Shown: positions 61,762 through 64,000 of the stretch, in pieces
Layout of the letters: each line of letters begins with the position of its first letter
Numbering within the stretch: the first letter of the stretch is position 1
Source of the DNA: an uncultured Flavobacteriaceae bacterium
GTDB lineage: Bacteria; Bacteroidota; Bacteroidia; Flavobacteriales; Flavobacteriaceae
Length of the DNA: 64,000 nt
Assembly: GCA_947500435.1 (NCBI GenBank)
Contig: CANMRV010000002.1
Span: forward strand, 186,001 to 250,000
Direction of reading: 5' to 3'
Program-made: the position numbers and the translations under genes
The notes under the pieces: generated by a model
What the model saw: the letters and a program-made list of their open reading frames with translations, nothing else
What the model was told of the DNA's origin: nothing
Databases searched by the model: none

Positions 61762-62373
61762 TCAATCTGTATTGTTTTTTTTCATTGCCTGGGCTACTGC
61801 TACTGAACTAGCATCACGCTCTTCAAGTTCAGAAATTATTTTTGGGTGGTCATGTTCTCTTCCTTGTGAAAGTTTATAGGTCGCCTGAATATCTTCTACT
61901 TTAATCTCAAAACCAACCACGCCTTTTACTTGCCGCATTGTCTTGGGCGACATAGTCCGTGATGAAACCGGTTCTTTTGAATACGCTTCATACTTGTCTA
62001 CCAGCTTATGCAATGAGGCCAACAAAGCTTCCTCCGTTTGAATTTTTAACGTCCCGTAGACATGTACCGCGATGTAATTCCAAGTAGGAACCTCTTCTTC
62101 CTTGTACCATGATGAGGAAACATAACTATGTGGGCCATTGAAAATGCAGAGGACTTGGGTGCCTTCTTTAAAATGTTTCCATTGCGGATTGGCTTTGGCA
62201 ATATGACCGACGAGAATATCTTTTCCTTCCAAATCTATATCCAATTCCAAAGGAATATGAGTTGCCCATGGTTTCCCATCAACTTGATTTACCAGAATTC
62301 CAAAGCTATTATTGACCAAGAAATCTTTTATTTCGTTGATGTCTTCGTTTTTATAGTGAGTGGGAGTGAACAT
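61762..62373 (-). CDS. PaiB-type FMN-binding protein, 203 aa
   Basis: The PaiB family pattern begins with MFTPTHYKNED, followed by ATHIPLELD, HIAKANPQWKHF, VLCIFNGPHSYVSSSWYKEEEVPTWNY (in part) and VHVYGTLKI. PaiB proteins bind FMN in a split-barrel fold and were first seen as sporulation regulators in Bacillus; roles elsewhere are unclear. The start ATG is at 62373; the 3' end is 2 bases before the GH113-like gene, so they may share a transcript. Cytoplasmic. Confidence 0.9.
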   Translation of the reverse strand: MFTPTHYKNEDINEIKDFLVNNSFGILVNQVDGKPWATHIPLELDIDLEGKDILVGHIAKANPQWKHFKEGTQVLCIFNGPHSYVSSSWYKEEEVPTWNYIAVHVYGTLKIQTEEALLASLHKLVDKYEAYSKEPVSSRTMSPKTMRQVKGVVGFEIKVEDIQATYKLSQGREHDHPKIISELEERDASSVAVAQAMKKNNTD

Positions 62374-62376
62374 AAA

Positions 62377-63222
62377 TTACTTTTTAATGATGGAGGTTAA
62401 TACAGACAAATGGTCCGAGATATGTTTTCCACTTTTTAAGCGCTCATCAATATGTATATAGCTTTCTACATTGAATCCTTTAGTGAAAATATAATCAATA
62501 CGTCTCTCCATGAGGGCGTTGATATCAAAACCATTGAAAGTACCCTTCGGACCTTTCAAAGATGCTTTGGAAATATGTTGGGCATCGTCCATTTTCTTTT
62601 GAATTAACCGAATGGGTTTTTCTTCAGGCATCAGATTAAAATCGCCCATAAGAATAACAGGCAACTTTTCTGTATTGAGTTGTCGTATTTTTTTAAGGAT
62701 GAGTTTAGCGGAATTCTTCCGGGCTTTTATTCCAATATGGTCAAAATGGGTGTTAAAGACCCATGTTTTTTCATCAGATGTTTTACTTTGAAACAGTCCG
62801 TAAGTGCAGATGCGTTCCATAGCAGCATCCCAACCTACGGATATTTTATCGGGAGTTTTTGAAAGCCAAAAGGTACCTGTTACGAGGATTTTGTATTTTT
62901 TAGTGTTATAGAGAATCGGGGAGAACTCACCTTTTTGTTTCCCATCATCACGCCCCACACCAATATAATCGTAATCTGCTAAAGACTCATTTAAGTAACT
63001 GAGTTGCCTATAGAGTACTTCTTGCATTCCGATGAACTCAGGCTGGTATTTTTTTAGAAGTCCAACCATTTCCGTTTTGCGGTCATTCCAATTGTTTACG
63101 GTATCATTTACATTGTCGTATTTTATATTATAAGACATTACACTTATGGTTTGACCCATGCCGAGATAAGAGAACATGAAAATCAAAATAAGGCAAGAAG
63201 GGTTGCACTTTTTTAGTTTCAT
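62377..63222 (-). CDS. Secreted endonuclease/exonuclease/phosphatase-family protein
   Basis: The EEP motifs are in order: SYNIKYDN, GMQEV, FNTHFDHIG, LMGDFNLMP and SDHLSV near the C-terminus, with the metal and catalytic His/Asp residues. A signal peptide (about 1-22, ending GMGQ) begins at ATG 63222; the frame extends to a TTG at 63276 but the ATG start is better. It overlaps the NTF2-like gene by ATGA, so they are coupled. Secreted EEP proteins act on nucleic acids, lipids (sphingomyelinase type) or phosphate esters; substrate not decided. Confidence 0.88.
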   Translation of the reverse strand: MKLKKCNPSCLILIFMFSYLGMGQTISVMSYNIKYDNVNDTVNNWNDRKTEMVGLLKKYQPEFIGMQEVLYRQLSYLNESLADYDYIGVGRDDGKQKGEFSPILYNTKKYKILVTGTFWLSKTPDKISVGWDAAMERICTYGLFQSKTSDEKTWVFNTHFDHIGIKARKNSAKLILKKIRQLNTEKLPVILMGDFNLMPEEKPIRLIQKKMDDAQHISKASLKGPKGTFNGFDINALMERRIDYIFTKGFNVESYIHIDERLKSGKHISDHLSVLTSIIKK

Positions 63223-63722
63223 TCTAAGTCCGTGGATTTTTGGATTGATGCCATATGATCTTTGATAACGTACCAATTCCCATTTATTTTTTGAAGGTCA
63301 TAGCTGACGGCCATTCTATTAAAATAAGGTTTGCTATTTCTTTCCGGTTCCTTATAAATTGATTCAACCACTACCATGGCCATAGTTTCGCCCACTTCAG
63401 AATTCAATATTTTCGAATCTAGAGTCCAGTTGTCCGTTTTGAACCATTCCCGGTGATACTCCATAAAACCACTAGTTTTCTCAATGGTTTCAGTTCCAGG
63501 TAAAATAAGTTGCATATTCCCTTCCGGGGAAAGCGTGCTTTCAAGGGTTTCTAAATCGCGATTAGAAATGGCATCTAGATGTTTTTGCATAACTCCCAAA
63601 GCCATTTCTCTGTTCAGCGTTTTATTTTGAACAACTGCATTGGGTTTTTCAACTTCTCCGTTGCAGGAAGTAAAAAGAAAGATAAATACAAAGAGATGTA
63701 GAACTAGAAAAAGTCTTTTCAT
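63219..63722 (-). CDS. NTF2-like (SnoaL/YybH type) lipoprotein
   Basis: A lipobox (FTSC, about Cys19) follows ATG at 63722 (a TTG at 63749 is an alternative). The cystatin-like domain (MALGVMQKHLDAISNRDLETLESTLS, in part, and YEPERNSKPYFNRMAVSYDLQKINGNWYVIKD, in part) has the SnoaL/DUF4440-type pattern with no conserved catalytic residues. First gene of a coupled pair with the EEP-family gene. Envelope anchored; function unknown. Confidence 0.82.
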   Translation of the reverse strand: MKRLFLVLHLFVFIFLFTSCNGEVEKPNAVVQNKTLNREMALGVMQKHLDAISNRDLETLESTLSPEGNMQLILPGTETIEKTSGFMEYHREWFKTDNWTLDSKILNSEVGETMAMVVVESIYKEPERNSKPYFNRMAVSYDLQKINGNWYVIKDHMASIQKSTDLE

Positions 63723-63776
63723 TCTTTTCAAGATTAATTGCAATAACAAGTTAACTAGAATACTTTAAATTTAAGC

Positions 63777-64000
63777 ATGGAAACAAAAGGATATCTACAC
63801 CAAATCCATCCGGTATTACCTGTAAAGGATGTTGTTGAAGCTTTGGACTTTTATGTCAACCGATTAGGATTTAGAATTGGCTTTGCCGATGATTCGAAAA
63901 AACCCACCTATGCAGTAGTTTTACGAGATGGAATAGAAATACACTTGCAGTGGCATGATGCCAAAGAATGGGATGTTGAAGTAGATAGACCGATGCTTAG
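63777..64000 (+). CDS. Glyoxalase/bleomycin-resistance (VOC) superfamily protein (partial)
   Basis: An ATG at 63777 opens a frame that runs off the window (74 codons seen). The protein begins IHPVLPVKDVVEALDFYVNRLGF and continues FRIGFADD, YAVVLRDGIEIHLQWH, which is the first VOC half with a probable metal His in HLQW. VOC members are glyoxalases, dioxygenases or antibiotic-binding proteins. The right side is missing, so the function cannot be given. Confidence 0.8.
   Translation, partial: METKGYLHQIHPVLPVKDVVEALDFYVNRLGFRIGFADDSKKPTYAVVLRDGIEIHLQWHDAKEWDVEVDRPML

Noticed and set aside
1-64000. tRNA, rRNA, insertion sequences, prophage or toxin-antitoxin genes
   Set aside because: No cloverleaf with CCA end, no rRNA-like stretch, no transposase, integrase or phage protein was recognised on either strand.

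Overview
The window looks like a chromosomal segment of a marine member of the Flavobacteriaceae (Bacteroidota). The signs are low GC, A-rich leaders with few Shine-Dalgarno sites, TAnnTTTG-type promoter elements, many lipoprotein signals, a hybrid two-component sensor of the polysaccharide-utilisation type, a TonB-dependent receptor with a carboxypeptidase-like N-terminal domain, and glycosidases and sulfatases. No tRNA, rRNA, CRISPR array, prophage or insertion sequence was found. Some 63 genes are packed in short operons on both strands.

Left end (1-9.9 kb): a sulfated-galactoside catabolic locus. It holds the periplasmic sensor half of a hybrid two-component regulator (cut by the window edge), a secreted GH2 glycosidase, and a + strand operon of a Tat-type Gfo/Idh/MocA oxidoreductase, a lipoprotein sulfatase of the Cys type, a lipoprotein formylglycine-generating-enzyme homologue with both catalytic cysteines, and galactokinase. 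The likely logic is sensing, desulfation, glycosidic cleavage and entry of galactose into the Leloir pathway. No SusC/SusD pair is in view.

9.9-36.5 kb: housekeeping and envelope genes. These are a LytTR response regulator, thioredoxin reductase, an AONS-like/dipeptide-epimerase pair, and a PadR-PspC-DUF2807 envelope operon with a promoter, a palindromic operator candidate and a leader hairpin. They are followed by a class C serine hydrolase, a membrane LytTR protein, a bestrophin, FabV, an M81 metallopeptidase, a GMC dehydrogenase with a Tat-exported small subunit, an NhaC-type antiporter, an aldo/keto reductase, NudK, a divergent MsrA, PBP4 and OxyR.

36.6-46.5 kb: a transglutaminase lipoprotein, a repeat-rich small lipoprotein, a HlyD-MacB-like permease-TolC export operon with no ATPase gene, a DUF2141 protein, a TonB-dependent receptor and an AhpD-like protein.

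46.6-52.6 kb: a molybdenum hydroxylase cluster of the carbon-monoxide-dehydrogenase form II type (coxD- and coxE-like maturation genes, then small, large and medium subunits). 52.7-57.2 kb: a secreted esterase, an aspartoacylase-like protein, an M20 amidohydrolase and a type II haloacid dehalogenase. 57.3-64 kb: a beta-mannan-directed group (lipoprotein GH26 mannanase, membrane-anchored GH113-like glycosidase, Tat-secreted TIM-barrel isomerase) with PaiB, an EEP-family nuclease/phosphatase and an NTF2-like lipoprotein; a VOC protein is cut by the right edge.

The most unusual observations are the GH2 enzyme lacking the standard acid/base glutamate next to a secreted oxidoreductase, the outer FGE-like lipoprotein beside its presumptive sulfatase client, the ATPase-less MacB-type operon, the PadR-linked palindrome, and a 21-bp inverted repeat that occurs twice.
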